The notes: generated by a model not told the origin, from the sequence alone. A stretch of 64,000 nt of DNA from Chryseobacterium phocaeense (GCF_900169075.1 NZ_LT827014.1:62001-126000); one strand, 5' to 3'; shown: positions 25,148-34,238, counted from the first letter of the stretch. Made by a program: numbers and translations.

Positions 25148-26635
25148 ATGGATTCTAAAAAATTAACGCTAAGCAACGGCGCTCCTTACTATGAACATCA
25201 GGACTCACAGACTGTAGGGCCCAGAGGACCTGTTCTGCTGCAGGATTTCATTCTTCAGGAAAATCTTGCTCATTTTGTTAGGGAAAGAATTCCTGAAAGA
25301 ATTGTACACGCCAAAGGAAGTGGTGCCTACGGAACCTTTACGGTAACCCACGACATCACCCAATATACCAAAGCCAAACTATTTTCAAAAGTCGGAAACT
25401 CATGCAGAATGTTTGCCCGCTTTTCTACCGTAGGTGGTGAGAAAGGAAGTGCAGATACGGCAAGAGACCCAAGAGGTTTCGCTTTAAAATTTTATACGGA
25501 GGACGGAAACTGGGATCTGGTTGGAAATAACACACCGGTATTCTTTATTAAGGATGCCAAGAAATTTCCGGATTTCATCCACACCCAGAAAAGAGTTCCG
25601 AAGACCAATTTAAAAAGTGCGACCATGATGTGGGATTTCTGGAGCCACAACCCTGAATCCCTGCACCAGGTCCTTATCTTAATGTCAGACAGGGGAACGC
25701 CTCACGGCTACAGGCACATGCACGGGTTTGGTTCTCATACTTTCGCTATGATTAATGATCAGAATGAAAGAGTATGGGTAAAGTTCCATTTTAAAACAAA
25801 GCAGGGAATTAAAAATTTCACGGATGCAGAAGCTACGAAAATGGCTGGAGAAAATCCGGATTTCGCTCAGGAAGATCTTTGCAACGCCATTGAAAACGGT
25901 GATTTCCCTAAGTGGACGATGTATATCCAGGTGATGACTGAAGAGCAGGCCAAAGATTTCAGATGGAATCCTTTTGATGTAACAAAAGTATGGTTCCAGG
26001 GTGATTTTCCATTGATAGAAGTAGGAGAAATGGAGCTGAATGAAGTTCCTGTCAATTATTTTGCGCATGTGGAACAATCTGCATTTTCACCAAGCAGCCT
26101 GATCAACGGAATTAGCTTTTCTCCCGATAAAATGCTTCAGGGAAGACTGTTTTCTTATCCGGATGCCCATCGCTACAGGGTAGGCGTCAATGCCCACCAG
26201 CTGGAAGTGAACCGATGTCCTTTTGCCGTAAACAATTACCAGAGAGACGGCTTTATGGCAGATTCCAGCAACTACCAGGATAAACCTAATTATTTTCCGA
26301 ACAGCTTTGATGACATCAAGCCGGACTTATCTTATAAAAGCTATGAGTATGAGCTGGACAGCGCCCACGTAGCAAGCTACAACAGGAATGAAAACGATGA
26401 TGACCATTACACCCAACCCGGATTGCTGTATACAAAAGCTATGTCCGCTGAAGACAGAGAACACCTGATCAGCAACATCGTGGGAAGTATGAAAGGAATT
26501 AACGGACCAAAAAAAGATGAGATCATCAACCGCCAGTTATGTCACTTTTTCAGGACTAATATAGAACTTGGCATGAAAGTGGCATCTCAGCTAAATATCA
26601 ATATTGATGCAAATATGATGAACCACTCAAAATAG
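25148..26635 (+). CDS. Monofunctional haem catalase (clade 3)
   Basis: This 495-residue catalase converts hydrogen peroxide to water and oxygen. The distal histidine is His54 (R-I-V-H-A-K-G-S-G-A), the distal asparagine Asn127 (V-G-N-N-T-P), and the proximal haem tyrosine Tyr337 (R-L-F-S-Y-P-D-A-H-R-Y-R). The length of about 500 residues indicates the small-subunit clade. No signal peptide is seen, so it is cytoplasmic. It is divergent from oxyR and probably activated by it under peroxide stress. A U-rich terminator follows it. Confidence 0.97.
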   Translation: MDSKKLTLSNGAPYYEHQDSQTVGPRGPVLLQDFILQENLAHFVRERIPERIVHAKGSGAYGTFTVTHDITQYTKAKLFSKVGNSCRMFARFSTVGGEKGSADTARDPRGFALKFYTEDGNWDLVGNNTPVFFIKDAKKFPDFIHTQKRVPKTNLKSATMMWDFWSHNPESLHQVLILMSDRGTPHGYRHMHGFGSHTFAMINDQNERVWVKFHFKTKQGIKNFTDAEATKMAGENPDFAQEDLCNAIENGDFPKWTMYIQVMTEEQAKDFRWNPFDVTKVWFQGDFPLIEVGEMELNEVPVNYFAHVEQSAFSPSSLINGISFSPDKMLQGRLFSYPDAHRYRVGVNAHQLEVNRCPFAVNNYQRDGFMADSSNYQDKPNYFPNSFDDIKPDLSYKSYEYELDSAHVASYNRNENDDDHYTQPGLLYTKAMSAEDREHLISNIVGSMKGINGPKKDEIINRQLCHFFRTNIELGMKVASQLNINIDANMMNHSK

Positions 26636-26657
26636 GATTTTGAAGGATTCATTACTT

Positions 26658-26692
26658 AAAAGGAAAAAAAACTAATATTTTTTCCTTTTTTT
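26658..26692 (+). terminator. Intrinsic terminator after catalase
   Basis: AAAAGGAAAAAAA pairs with TTTTTTCCTTTT and is followed by further T residues. The stem is A/U-rich but long. Confidence 0.75.
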
Positions 26693-26739
26693 TGTAAAAA
26701 ATTCATAATTTGCAAAAAATAATATTTTATAGTGGAATA

Positions 26740-27507
26740 ATGAGTTACGAAAATATATTATTAGAGAAAGAAGACAGGTTAGCTGTCATCACCATAAACA
26801 GACCACAGAGCTTAAATGCTCTTAATGCAAAAACGATTCAGGAAATCAGTTCAGCAATAGATGAGCTAAATTCGGATGCATCCTGCAGAGTAATCATTCT
26901 TACAGGAAGCGGCGAAAAATCATTTGTAGCAGGAGCTGACATCAAAGAATTCAGTGATTTTGGACAGGAAAAAGCCGAAGAACTGGCCAGAAACGGGCAA
27001 AATACCCTGTTCAACAAAATTGAAAATACAACTAAACCTGTCATTGCAGCCGTTAATGGATTTGCATTGGGCGGAGGTTTAGAGCTTGCCATGGCGTGTC
27101 ATATCAGATATGCATCAGAGAATGCAAAACTGGGACTTCCTGAGGTAACCCTTGGATTAATTCCGGGTTACGGAGGAACACAGAGACTTCCTAAACTGGT
27201 AGGAAAAGGCATCGCCAACGAAATGATCTTCTCAGCCAAAATGATCCCCGCACAGAGAGCAAAGGAAATAGGATTGGTGAATGAAGTATACCCTATTGAA
27301 GAATTATTAACCAAAACAAAAGAATTAGCGAGTATTATAGCCGGCAACTCACCAATGGCTATATCAAAGGCCATACAGGCCGTGAACTTGTCTGACACAG
27401 ATAAAGGTTTTGAATCTGAAATCAAATATTTCGGGGAGCTTTTTGACATGGCAGACAAGCAAGAAGGAGTTACAGCTTTTATAGAGAAAAGAAAGCCGAA
27501 CTTCTAG
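26740..27507 (+). CDS. Enoyl-CoA hydratase/isomerase (crotonase family)
   Basis: This 255-residue crotonase-fold enzyme hydrates 2-enoyl-CoA in beta-oxidation or related pathways. The oxyanion hole blocks are A-G-A-D-I-K-E-F near residue 64 and L-G-G-G-L-E-L-A-M-A-C near residue 106. Both catalytic glutamates of the hydratase type appear to be present (E in G-G-G-L-E and E in G-L-P-E-V-T-L). The ATG at 26740 is chosen because the longer reading would start with TTG and has no homologous N-terminus. It is followed closely by a deaminase and xerD, probably as one transcription unit. Confidence 0.92.
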   Translation: MSYENILLEKEDRLAVITINRPQSLNALNAKTIQEISSAIDELNSDASCRVIILTGSGEKSFVAGADIKEFSDFGQEKAEELARNGQNTLFNKIENTTKPVIAAVNGFALGGGLELAMACHIRYASENAKLGLPEVTLGLIPGYGGTQRLPKLVGKGIANEMIFSAKMIPAQRAKEIGLVNEVYPIEELLTKTKELASIIAGNSPMAISKAIQAVNLSDTDKGFESEIKYFGELFDMADKQEGVTAFIEKRKPNF

Positions 27508-27549
27508 ATTTTTAATCCAAATTATTTCGAAAAAAACTAATGCTGCGGT

Positions 27550-27972
27550 ATGAATAAGTTTGATAAAGCTTATCTTAAAATGGCTCAGGAGTGGGCAAAA
27601 CTATCCTACTGTAAGAGAAAACAGGTAGGAGCTCTTATCGTAAAAGATAGGATGATTATTTCAGATGGTTACAACGGAACACCTTCGGGGTTTGAAAACT
27701 GCTGTGAAGATGAAGAGGGAAAAACACACTGGTATGTACTTCATGCGGAAGCCAATGCGATATTAAAGCTGGCCGCTTCCACTCAGTCTGCAAAAGGCGC
27801 AACGTTATATTTAACGCTGTCGCCTTGCAAAGAATGCAGTAAACTGATTCTGCAGGCAGGAATTACAAGACTTGTGTATATTAATGAGTATTCAGACGAT
27901 GACGGCATCTCGTTCCTGAGAAACCATAATATTGAAATAGAACAAATATCGGACTGTGAACTAAAAAAATAA
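27550..27972 (+). CDS. Deoxycytidylate (dCMP) deaminase
   Basis: This 140-residue zinc-dependent deaminase has the H-A-E-A-N-A-I-L motif (zinc histidine and catalytic glutamate) at about residues 62-69 and the P-C-K-E-C zinc cysteines at about 94-98. An upstream extra zinc pair is suggested by Cys38 and Cys39 near E-N-C-C-E-D. The family converts dCMP to dUMP for thymidylate synthesis. ComEB-type late competence proteins are close relatives. It ends 6 bases before xerD. Confidence 0.92.
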   Translation: MNKFDKAYLKMAQEWAKLSYCKRKQVGALIVKDRMIISDGYNGTPSGFENCCEDEEGKTHWYVLHAEANAILKLAASTQSAKGATLYLTLSPCKECSKLILQAGITRLVYINEYSDDDGISFLRNHNIEIEQISDCELKK

Positions 27973-27978
27973 GCACAA

Positions 27979-28893
27979 ATGACTTGGGATGAAAAGATCA
28001 AAGATTTTGAAATATTTCTTCGTTTCGAAAGAAATTTTTCAGAAAACACTCTCGATGCCTATATTCGAGACATCAAAAAATTAAAAGATTATGCCATAGT
28101 GGATCTGGAAAACGTCGGTCCGGATGCTATAGGCTACGAAAACTTACAGGAATATATCTTCAATCTTTCCAAACAGAAGTTCAGCGAAAGATCACAGGCA
28201 AGATGGATTTCTTCCATAAAGGCTTTCTTCAAGTTTCTGCTTGAGGACGAGTACAGGGAAGATAACCCTGCGTCCCTGCTTGAAGGCCCAAAACTGGGAT
28301 TATATCTTCCTGACACCTTGAGCCTGCCTGATATCAATAAGATCATTGCAGCCATTGAGGCCGATTCTGACCTCGGAAAGAGAAATCACTGTATCATTGA
28401 AGTTCTATACGGATGCGGATTACGTGTCTCCGAACTTATCGATCTGAAAATTTCGAACATTAATTTCAAAGAGCAGTACATCAAAGTACACGGAAAAGGA
28501 AACAAAACACGTTTTGTTCCCCTGGCTGACTATACTGCAGAACTTTTGGAAACATACATTAAGGAAGTTCGTTCGAACAGTAAGATCAATAAAAAATATG
28601 AGGATACGCTGTTTCTTAACAGCCGTGGAACATCAATGTCCAGGGTGATCGTATTTCTGATCATCAAGGAACTTACAGACAAGGCAGGAGTAAGCAAAAA
28701 AATCTCACCACACACTTTCAGACATTCTTTTGCGACCCACCTTTTACAGAATGGTGCAGACCTTCGCTATATCCAGGAAATGCTGGGACATTCCAGTATC
28801 ACCACTACGGAGATCTATACCCATCTGAAGACAGAAGAACTTCGGGATGTAATCCTGAGCTATCACCCGAGAAATATTAATGTTACTCAGTGA
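27979..28893 (+). CDS. xerD: Site-specific tyrosine recombinase XerD
   Basis: This 304-residue tyrosine recombinase has an N-terminal SAM-like DNA-binding domain (to about residue 105) and a catalytic domain with Arg149 (G-C-G-L-R), Lys172, His245 and Arg248 (P-H-T-F-R-H), His271 (L-G-H-S-S-I) and the nucleophile Tyr280. The length and the absence of attachment sites or phage genes indicate the chromosomal-dimer resolution enzyme acting at dif rather than a mobile-element integrase. It could be XerC instead, but the F-R-H-S-F-A-T-H-L block resembles XerD. Confidence 0.9.
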   Translation: MTWDEKIKDFEIFLRFERNFSENTLDAYIRDIKKLKDYAIVDLENVGPDAIGYENLQEYIFNLSKQKFSERSQARWISSIKAFFKFLLEDEYREDNPASLLEGPKLGLYLPDTLSLPDINKIIAAIEADSDLGKRNHCIIEVLYGCGLRVSELIDLKISNINFKEQYIKVHGKGNKTRFVPLADYTAELLETYIKEVRSNSKINKKYEDTLFLNSRGTSMSRVIVFLIIKELTDKAGVSKKISPHTFRHSFATHLLQNGADLRYIQEMLGHSSITTTEIYTHLKTEELRDVILSYHPRNINVTQ

Positions 28894-28934
28894 GCTTAGT
28901 TCTATCTGGTCTCTAAGAAACTAATTGTAGACAC

Positions 28935-29447
28935 ATGAAATTATTGAAATACTGCCCAAGCTGCGGCAAAGAAACCCTTCACTGGGATAATGAAAAGAAA
29001 TGGAGCTGCCCTGAGTGCGGATTTACGCTCTATAACAATGTAGCAGGCGCTGTAGCTGTCGTGATCCGATATGGTGATGAAATTTATCTTACCCGAAGAA
29101 ACCGGGATCCTAAAAAAGGAAAACTGGATCTGGCAGGAGGTTTTGTAGACCCAAAGGAAACCGCTGAAGAAACCTGCAAAAGAGAGCTTTTTGAAGAACT
29201 TCAGCTTGATGTGGATATTTCAAATTTAAAGTATGTGACCAGCCTTCCGAACATCTATCAGTATAAAGAGATTGATTACAACACCATCGATCTTTTTTAT
29301 GAGTATCGTGTTCAGGAAAAATTTGAGGTGAATCTTGAGCTTTCTGAAATATCAGAGGCAGTCTGGATTCCTTTGAATGAATTAAAGCTGGATGATATTG
29401 CTTTTGATTCTCAGAAAAGATTTTTTGAGGACTATATAAAGAAATAA
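28935..29447 (+). CDS. NUDIX hydrolase with N-terminal zinc ribbon
   Basis: This 170-residue protein has a zinc ribbon (C-P-S-C-G and C-P-E-C-G, residues 8-33) and a full Nudix box starting G-G-F-V-D-P-K-E-T-A-E-E-T and ending R-E-L-F-E-E-L-Q-L, residues 72-94. The box binds metal and cleaves nucleoside diphosphate linked compounds. The zinc ribbon is typical of NudC-like or related NADH-pyrophosphatase types, although the protein is too short for NudC itself. Substrate unknown. It is 41 bases after xerD. Confidence 0.9.
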   Translation: MKLLKYCPSCGKETLHWDNEKKWSCPECGFTLYNNVAGAVAVVIRYGDEIYLTRRNRDPKKGKLDLAGGFVDPKETAEETCKRELFEELQLDVDISNLKYVTSLPNIYQYKEIDYNTIDLFYEYRVQEKFEVNLELSEISEAVWIPLNELKLDDIAFDSQKRFFEDYIKK

Positions 29448-29470
29448 TTTTTGTACCCTATACTCCCGTG

Positions 29471-29536
29471 GATTTTGCAGAACAGCAGATAATTGTATTC
29501 ACAATCTGTTTGATCTGCAAAATCTGCGAGAGTTTT
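29471..29536. repeat. Inverted array with 9-base ATCTGC units
   Basis: GATTTTGCAGAACAGCAGAT (29471-29490) is complementary to ATCTG..GATCTGCAAAATC (29503-29523) with few mismatches. The right half reads as 9-base units ATCTGTTTG, ATCTGCAAA, ATCTGCGAG. It lies between the convergent NUDIX and haem-binding genes. Partial copies occur at 20139-20161, 38733-38755 and 55488-55509. Confidence 0.65.
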
Positions 29537-29555
29537 TTATAACGGAAAGAAGAAT

Positions 29556-30014
29556 TTAGTACGTTCCTGATTTCAGCATTTCTTCGAAATAATGCACCAG
29601 CAGAGTTCTTTCTGCTTCAGATAAATTAGCATCTTTGTGGTAAACAATATAGCCGGGCATCGGCATGGTTTTGCTTTGAATGGTCTGAATGGACTTCTTC
29701 AGCATATTTTCTTTAAGTTCCTTATTGTAAGTTCCCCAGACAGAAAAATTGAGATGTTCCCGTCCTTCGTTGATGTGGCTTTTTACAGACCAGGAAATGG
29801 GTGCAAAATAAGCATACTGAGGATAAACGGTCTCATTGGAATGGCAGTCGTAGCAGGCTCCTTTTATAAGTCCGCTGATCTTTTCCGGTGTCTTTTTAAC
29901 ATCGATGAAGTTGACTGCTTTATCCACAGGTTTATTCACTCTGTCAACCGGAATAAACTGGATCAGCGCAAAAGCCACCAGCGTCCAGAATACCACTTTT
30001 TTTACCGTCTTCAT
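29556..30014 (-). CDS. Haem-binding domain protein (cytochrome c-like CxxCH)
   Basis: This 152-residue protein has an N-terminal membrane or signal segment (residues 7-21) and one haem-attachment motif C-Y-D-C-H (Cys54, Cys57, His58). The domain matches the Haem_bd type in Bacteroidetes, in which one covalently bound haem is held in the periplasm. The rest is strongly charged and includes W-S-V-K and conserved M-P-M-P-G. The electron partner is unknown. It lies 5 bases downstream of the Ig-like lipoprotein gene on the same strand, so the two likely form an operon. Confidence 0.85.
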   Translation of the reverse strand: MKTVKKVVFWTLVAFALIQFIPVDRVNKPVDKAVNFIDVKKTPEKISGLIKGACYDCHSNETVYPQYAYFAPISWSVKSHINEGREHLNFSVWGTYNKELKENMLKKSIQTIQSKTMPMPGYIVYHKDANLSEAERTLLVHYFEEMLKSGTY

Positions 30015-30019
30015 AGTTT

Positions 30020-31780
30020 TTATCTTACCGGCGTCAGTACTGCTTTCCCGGAATCTGACTTGAGCTCTTTTTTTACATCCTCCTGAACAGTTGTTTTCGG
30101 AGTTTCTTCTGCAGGAGCCGGTACTTCAGGCTTTGGAGCCGTTCCTTTAGGATTATCAAGTGTTCGGGTATCTTTCAGGTCCCAGTCTTCTTTGGTCTCC
30201 CATAAAGCCCTTACAATTGCTTTTTTGTAAAAGACATAGGAATCTTCGGCATAGGTTTCCGTTTCAAAATCAGCGACGTCCCAGAATTTATTTCCGTTAT
30301 TGTCTACCAGAATTCTTACTACATATTCTGCAGGTTTAAGGATGTCGAATTTCACCGCATTTCCTTTGGTGTATCTTGAATAGACCACTTTATCCGAACC
30401 ATCCAGAAGCTGGATCCAATAGCTGGCTTCCGGTGCATTCTGAATATTAAATGCCAGACTTCCGAACTGATCTACTTTTTCCACTTCAAAATCGAAACGT
30501 TTCGACTGGAAATTTTTAGCGTAATAAGACGATACCGTTTCTTTCGGAACCGTAAGCTGATATTTTTTGCCTGCTACAAAATCTGACTGAATGATGATCT
30601 GATACGGATCGGTCTCCGAAATTTTTGCAGTAAATTCCTGCGTGGTTAAACTGTCACTTTTCAGCGTCAATTTTTCAGGATTGAGTTTATCAATGATATA
30701 TCCTGATCTGATCTTAAAATCTGAATTCGGGGCCAGCGCCGGACCGCCGTTATCATTTTCAAGATCCATTGCATTTTTCTTGTTATACTTGTAGAATACA
30801 GACACGGTATCCTGTTTGCTGCCGGTATCATAGCTGAACTTAAGGTTCTCGGTAACAGTCTGTCCTACATCACTTTTTACCGGATCAAACCAGATTCTTA
30901 CTGTGTCAGACTTCGGCTTATGGGTTACTTTGATATCCTGAAGTTTGTCATTAACAGAAGCCACTTTAACGCTTTCCGGGTTTCCTTCAAACGTCATGAC
31001 GATCCCTCCGGGACTTTCCTTCATTTCTCCATATTTCAGAGGTTTTTTAGAAGGATATACTTTTAAATTCAATCCTGAAACAGATTTTTCAAAATCGATT
31101 GGCTCTTTCTGGAATCCTATTTTTTCTTTACCGGGCTCATATACAGAATTGCCGTTTTCATCTTCAAAAGCAATAATCTTATATTTTCCGGGAGTCAGGT
31201 AATTCAGCTCATAATAGCCGTCCTCATCCACTTTTGTGATATAGTAAGGTTTTTGTTTATAATTGATGGTATCTTTCACCTGATAAAGCCCTACCACCAG
31301 CTTATTCTCACCTTCTTTCTTTTTAATAGCCGATGCGTCTGATATCTCACCACTGATGTAAAGATCATCCAGCTTCTCCCCGGTGGAAAAAGCAAAGTTG
31401 AAATAGCGGAGGATATTGGTCTCATTATTATCTGCAATAGAATTTCCAAAATTGAAATTATACGTGGTATTCGCCTGAAGGGTATCTTCCCACTGAATGA
31501 TCACATATTTATTGGCAATATTGGAAGGAAGAATCCGCTTTATATTTTTGATAGGGGGAGAAATGATCAGGTTTTTATTGATATCCTTTAGTGTGACATA
31601 TTCATCAAAATCAAGCCTGAGCTCACCAATATCCCTTTTCACATTGACCCTTGTGGTATCAATATTTGAACTTAAAAACTTAGGTGCTATGGTATCTTTA
31701 GGTCCCCCGACAGGAGCTCCTACCCTCGCACACGAATGTACAAGAAAACAGATCACGAATAATAGAAGAAGTCTTTTCAT
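30020..31780 (-). CDS. Lipoprotein with Ig-like (Big_5) domain
   Basis: This 586-residue protein has a lipoprotein signal ending in V-H-S-C, with Cys17 as the acylated residue. The adjacent residues A-R-V-G-A-P-V-G-G-P-K-D-T are typical of a Bacteroidetes Big_5 lipoprotein. An Ig-like module follows at about residues 28-130, then a carboxypeptidase-like or SpaA-like beta domain around F-E-D-E-N-G-N. The C-terminal tail is rich in proline, glutamate and lysine. It should sit on the outer membrane, probably with a structural role. It is followed at 5 bases by the haem-binding protein gene. Confidence 0.82.
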   Translation of the reverse strand: MKRLLLLFVICFLVHSCARVGAPVGGPKDTIAPKFLSSNIDTTRVNVKRDIGELRLDFDEYVTLKDINKNLIISPPIKNIKRILPSNIANKYVIIQWEDTLQANTTYNFNFGNSIADNNETNILRYFNFAFSTGEKLDDLYISGEISDASAIKKKEGENKLVVGLYQVKDTINYKQKPYYITKVDEDGYYELNYLTPGKYKIIAFEDENGNSVYEPGKEKIGFQKEPIDFEKSVSGLNLKVYPSKKPLKYGEMKESPGGIVMTFEGNPESVKVASVNDKLQDIKVTHKPKSDTVRIWFDPVKSDVGQTVTENLKFSYDTGSKQDTVSVFYKYNKKNAMDLENDNGGPALAPNSDFKIRSGYIIDKLNPEKLTLKSDSLTTQEFTAKISETDPYQIIIQSDFVAGKKYQLTVPKETVSSYYAKNFQSKRFDFEVEKVDQFGSLAFNIQNAPEASYWIQLLDGSDKVVYSRYTKGNAVKFDILKPAEYVVRILVDNNGNKFWDVADFETETYAEDSYVFYKKAIVRALWETKEDWDLKDTRTLDNPKGTAPKPEVPAPAEETPKTTVQEDVKKELKSDSGKAVLTPVR

Positions 31781-31803
31781 AGATGTTTAAGCAAAATTAA
31801 ACA

Positions 31804-33066
31804 TTATTCTCCAAAAACTTCATGTCCGGCATTCAAAGTATCTTTATTGTCATTCATTACACTGTGCAGTTTATCTTTCTGGGCAGGAAAATCTTCGAAC
31901 AATCCGGATAATGCAAGCGCTGTGTACACCTTTCCGGAATATTTATTTCCTATGGCTACAATGGTTACTTTTGACTTCAGAAGATGGGCAAATACAGAGT
32001 TTGTTCCATGCCACCATCCGTTGTGATAGGTAAGCTTCTCTCCATTATCAAAGATCTTCATCCTGAAACCAAGGCCATAATTGTTCATTCCTGCCTTTTC
32101 GTTGCTATATGGGGTGAAGACCATCTGCATCAGATCCGGCTTCAGGAAATCTTTCGAGAACATGGCTTTCGAGAAGTTGTAAAGGTCTCTCGGCGTTGTA
32201 TATACATTTTTATCCCCGTAAATCAGATCAAGCCTGTCCAGAGGATAAAGCCTGTTTCCTCCGTAATAAAAAGACTGTGCCGCGGTAGGAATATCTTTCT
32301 CCTCGAAAATATAGCTGTGCTCCATTTTCAGAGGCTGAAACACCATTTCTTTCATAGCCTGAGGAAAAGGTGTTTTGGTGATTTTCTCAATCAGCAAGGC
32401 CAGCATCGCAAAATTCGTATTACAGTACATAAAGCCGGTGTCCGTATCTCTCGCGAGGTCCGGTTTATATTTGATGATCATATTCAGGACATCCTGATTG
32501 GTGATAAAAGGTTTTGAAAGTTCAGCCGGAGCCGGTTGTATCTTGGTAATAAAGTATTCGTATTTCGGAAGTCCGCTTCGCTGATCCAGAAGGGTTTGTA
32601 CGGTAACATTCGGGTAAGGAAAACCAGGAAAATATTGAGTAAGAGGATCGGAAAGCTTAATTTTTCCGGCTTCCACCAGTTTCAGCATAGCCATAGCGGT
32701 CAGCGTCTTTGAAACCGAAGCTACATGCAACGGTGTATTTTTATCAATAGGCATTTGGTTTCCTTCCCGCCCAAAGCCTCTGTAGTTTTCGTACAGGATT
32801 TCGTCTCCTTTTGCTACGAGTATTCCGCCACTCAGGTCTCCGCCTTCCCAGATCTTTTTATAATACTGATCTATGTACCCTGTCAGTATTCCTTTATCAC
32901 CAAGCTCGCTGTCGGCCTTGGTAAAAACACCGTCCAGGTCTACGTTTCCATAGTTCGGAAGGTTGGTTGTATTTTCAGCTGAAGCCTTTTTGGAATCAGC
33001 CTCTTTTTTACAGGAAATAAGGGATAAAAAAACACTTACAATAAGTACAAAGTTACGCGTCGTCAT
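31804..33066 (-). CDS. Serine hydrolase, class C beta-lactamase family, lipoprotein
   Basis: This 420-residue protein has a lipoprotein signal (L-S-L-I-S-C, Cys19) and a beta-lactamase/transpeptidase-like domain. The catalytic S-V-S-K tetrad is at residues 117-120, the Y-C-N motif lies near 210 (M-Y-C-N-T-N), and a W-W-H-G-T-N block that includes a histidine replaces the usual K-T-G near 350. Members are esterases, D-aminopeptidases or DD-peptidases more often than antibiotic-degrading enzymes. The ATG at 33066 is used, since the longer start would be TTG. It probably acts at the periplasmic face of a membrane. Substrate unknown. Confidence 0.85.
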   Translation of the reverse strand: MTTRNFVLIVSVFLSLISCKKEADSKKASAENTTNLPNYGNVDLDGVFTKADSELGDKGILTGYIDQYYKKIWEGGDLSGGILVAKGDEILYENYRGFGREGNQMPIDKNTPLHVASVSKTLTAMAMLKLVEAGKIKLSDPLTQYFPGFPYPNVTVQTLLDQRSGLPKYEYFITKIQPAPAELSKPFITNQDVLNMIIKYKPDLARDTDTGFMYCNTNFAMLALLIEKITKTPFPQAMKEMVFQPLKMEHSYIFEEKDIPTAAQSFYYGGNRLYPLDRLDLIYGDKNVYTTPRDLYNFSKAMFSKDFLKPDLMQMVFTPYSNEKAGMNNYGLGFRMKIFDNGEKLTYHNGWWHGTNSVFAHLLKSKVTIVAIGNKYSGKVYTALALSGLFEDFPAQKDKLHSVMNDNKDTLNAGHEVFGE

Positions 33067-33161
33067 GAGTATCAAAAAATGAGCAGCAATTTAATAAAAC
33101 TCAAAATAAATTCTCAATCTGCGGGGTATATTATGAATTATTTAACATAAGAGTGGTGGGA

Positions 33162-33306
33162 GGTGAAAGGGCAAAATGGCTAAACTGCAAAATGGCGAAA
33201 GGGCGAAGGAAGCGAATATGGCAAAGAAAGCTAATAAGCAAATTTGCAAATCAGCGATTTTGCCCTTTTGCAGTTTCGCCGTTTTGCCTCCTCGGCTTTC
33301 TTCGCT
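33162..33306. repeat. Long octamer-periodic inverted repeat array (family A, copy 2)
   Basis: About 17 units with a near-constant 8-base step: GGCAAAAT, GGCTAAAC, TGCAAAAT, GGCGAAAG and so on in the left half. TTGCCCTT, TTGCAGTT, TCGCCGTT and TTGCCTCC follow in the right half. The last unit contains the stop codon of the hydroxyacid dehydrogenase gene (TTCGCTTAG on the plus strand, TAAGCGAA on the minus). It is the longest array in the window. Confidence 0.8.
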
Positions 33307-34235
33307 TAGCAATACGAAGCTACTATCTTATCAACAATCACCTGTGCCAGTTTTTCCTTACTTTGATGGGTCCAGCCGGCGATGTGTGGAGTTACAATTG
33401 CTTTTTCGGAGTCGAGAAGGTATTGAAGGTCTTCATTTTCTGTTTCCAGATTTTCGAAAGATGATTTTTCATATTCGAGCACATCAAGACACACGCCTTT
33501 TACTTTTCCAGCCCTTAAAGCCTGAACTAAATATTTAGTTTCCACATTTTTTCCTCTTGCCGTATTGACGAAATAGAAATCTTTTTTCATCTCTGAAATA
33601 AATTTTTCATCTACAAGATAATGGGTTTCAGAGGTTAGCGGAATATGAAGACTTATAATATCAGCAGATGCTTTTAACTCTTCCAAACTTACCTGTGAGG
33701 CAAACTCATCGGAAAGTCCGGGAAGGATATCATGAAAGATCACTTTGCAGCCAAAGCCTGAAAATCTTTTGGCGGTGGCTTTTCCCATATTTCCGTACCC
33801 GATAAGTCCCACGGTTTTTCCAAGCAATTCATCGCCTCTGTTTTCTTCACGAAGCCAGATTCCATTTTTCACTTCCTGGGAAGCAATGAAAAGACGATTC
33901 ATAAGAATCAGCAACATGCCTACAACATGTTCTGCTACAGAATCCCTGTTGCCTTCCGGAGAATTGATCAGTTGAATCCCCAATCGCTCAGCAGCAGGAA
34001 TATCAATATTTTCCATGCCTGCTCCTACTCTGGCGATAAATTTCAGGTTTTTCCCTTTTTCAAGGAAATTTTTATCCAGGGGAATCCTGCTTCTGATGAT
34101 GATTCCCTCATAATTTTCAATTTTATGGCAGACCTCATCGTAGGACGAGGTAAAATCCTCTTCCAGGACAAAGTTTTTAGCTAAAAGCTGTTCTGTGATC
34201 AGAGGATGGTTTTTATCTAAAAGGAGAATCTTCAT
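33306..34235 (-). CDS. D-isomer-specific 2-hydroxyacid dehydrogenase
   Basis: This 309-residue NAD-dependent dehydrogenase has a Rossmann motif G-Y-G-N-M-G-K-A at about residues 146-153. The catalytic region includes N-T-A-R-G-K, a downstream glutamate and the histidine in T-P-H-I-A-G-W. The family converts D-2-hydroxyacids and 2-keto acids (for example phosphoglycerate, glycerate, lactate). Which substrate is used here cannot be read. It is on the same strand as the PDDEXK_3 gene upstream and its stop codon is inside the family A array. Confidence 0.9.
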   Translation of the reverse strand: MKILLLDKNHPLITEQLLAKNFVLEEDFTSSYDEVCHKIENYEGIIIRSRIPLDKNFLEKGKNLKFIARVGAGMENIDIPAAERLGIQLINSPEGNRDSVAEHVVGMLLILMNRLFIASQEVKNGIWLREENRGDELLGKTVGLIGYGNMGKATAKRFSGFGCKVIFHDILPGLSDEFASQVSLEELKASADIISLHIPLTSETHYLVDEKFISEMKKDFYFVNTARGKNVETKYLVQALRAGKVKGVCLDVLEYEKSSFENLETENEDLQYLLDSEKAIVTPHIAGWTHQSKEKLAQVIVDKIVASYC

Positions 34236-34238
34236 AGC

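Noticed and set aside
27979..28893. Phage or element integrase
   Set aside because: The protein matches XerD in length and motifs, no attachment sites or phage genes surround it, and its neighbours are housekeeping genes.
31804..33066. Antibiotic-resistance beta-lactamase
   Set aside because: Only the general serine beta-lactamase-like fold is supported. The usual K-T-G is replaced, and lipoprotein serine hydrolases of this kind are mostly peptidases or esterases.
33162..33306. Possible CRISPR array
   Set aside because: Units are only 8 bases with no spacers, the second half is the reverse complement of the first, and no cas genes are present.
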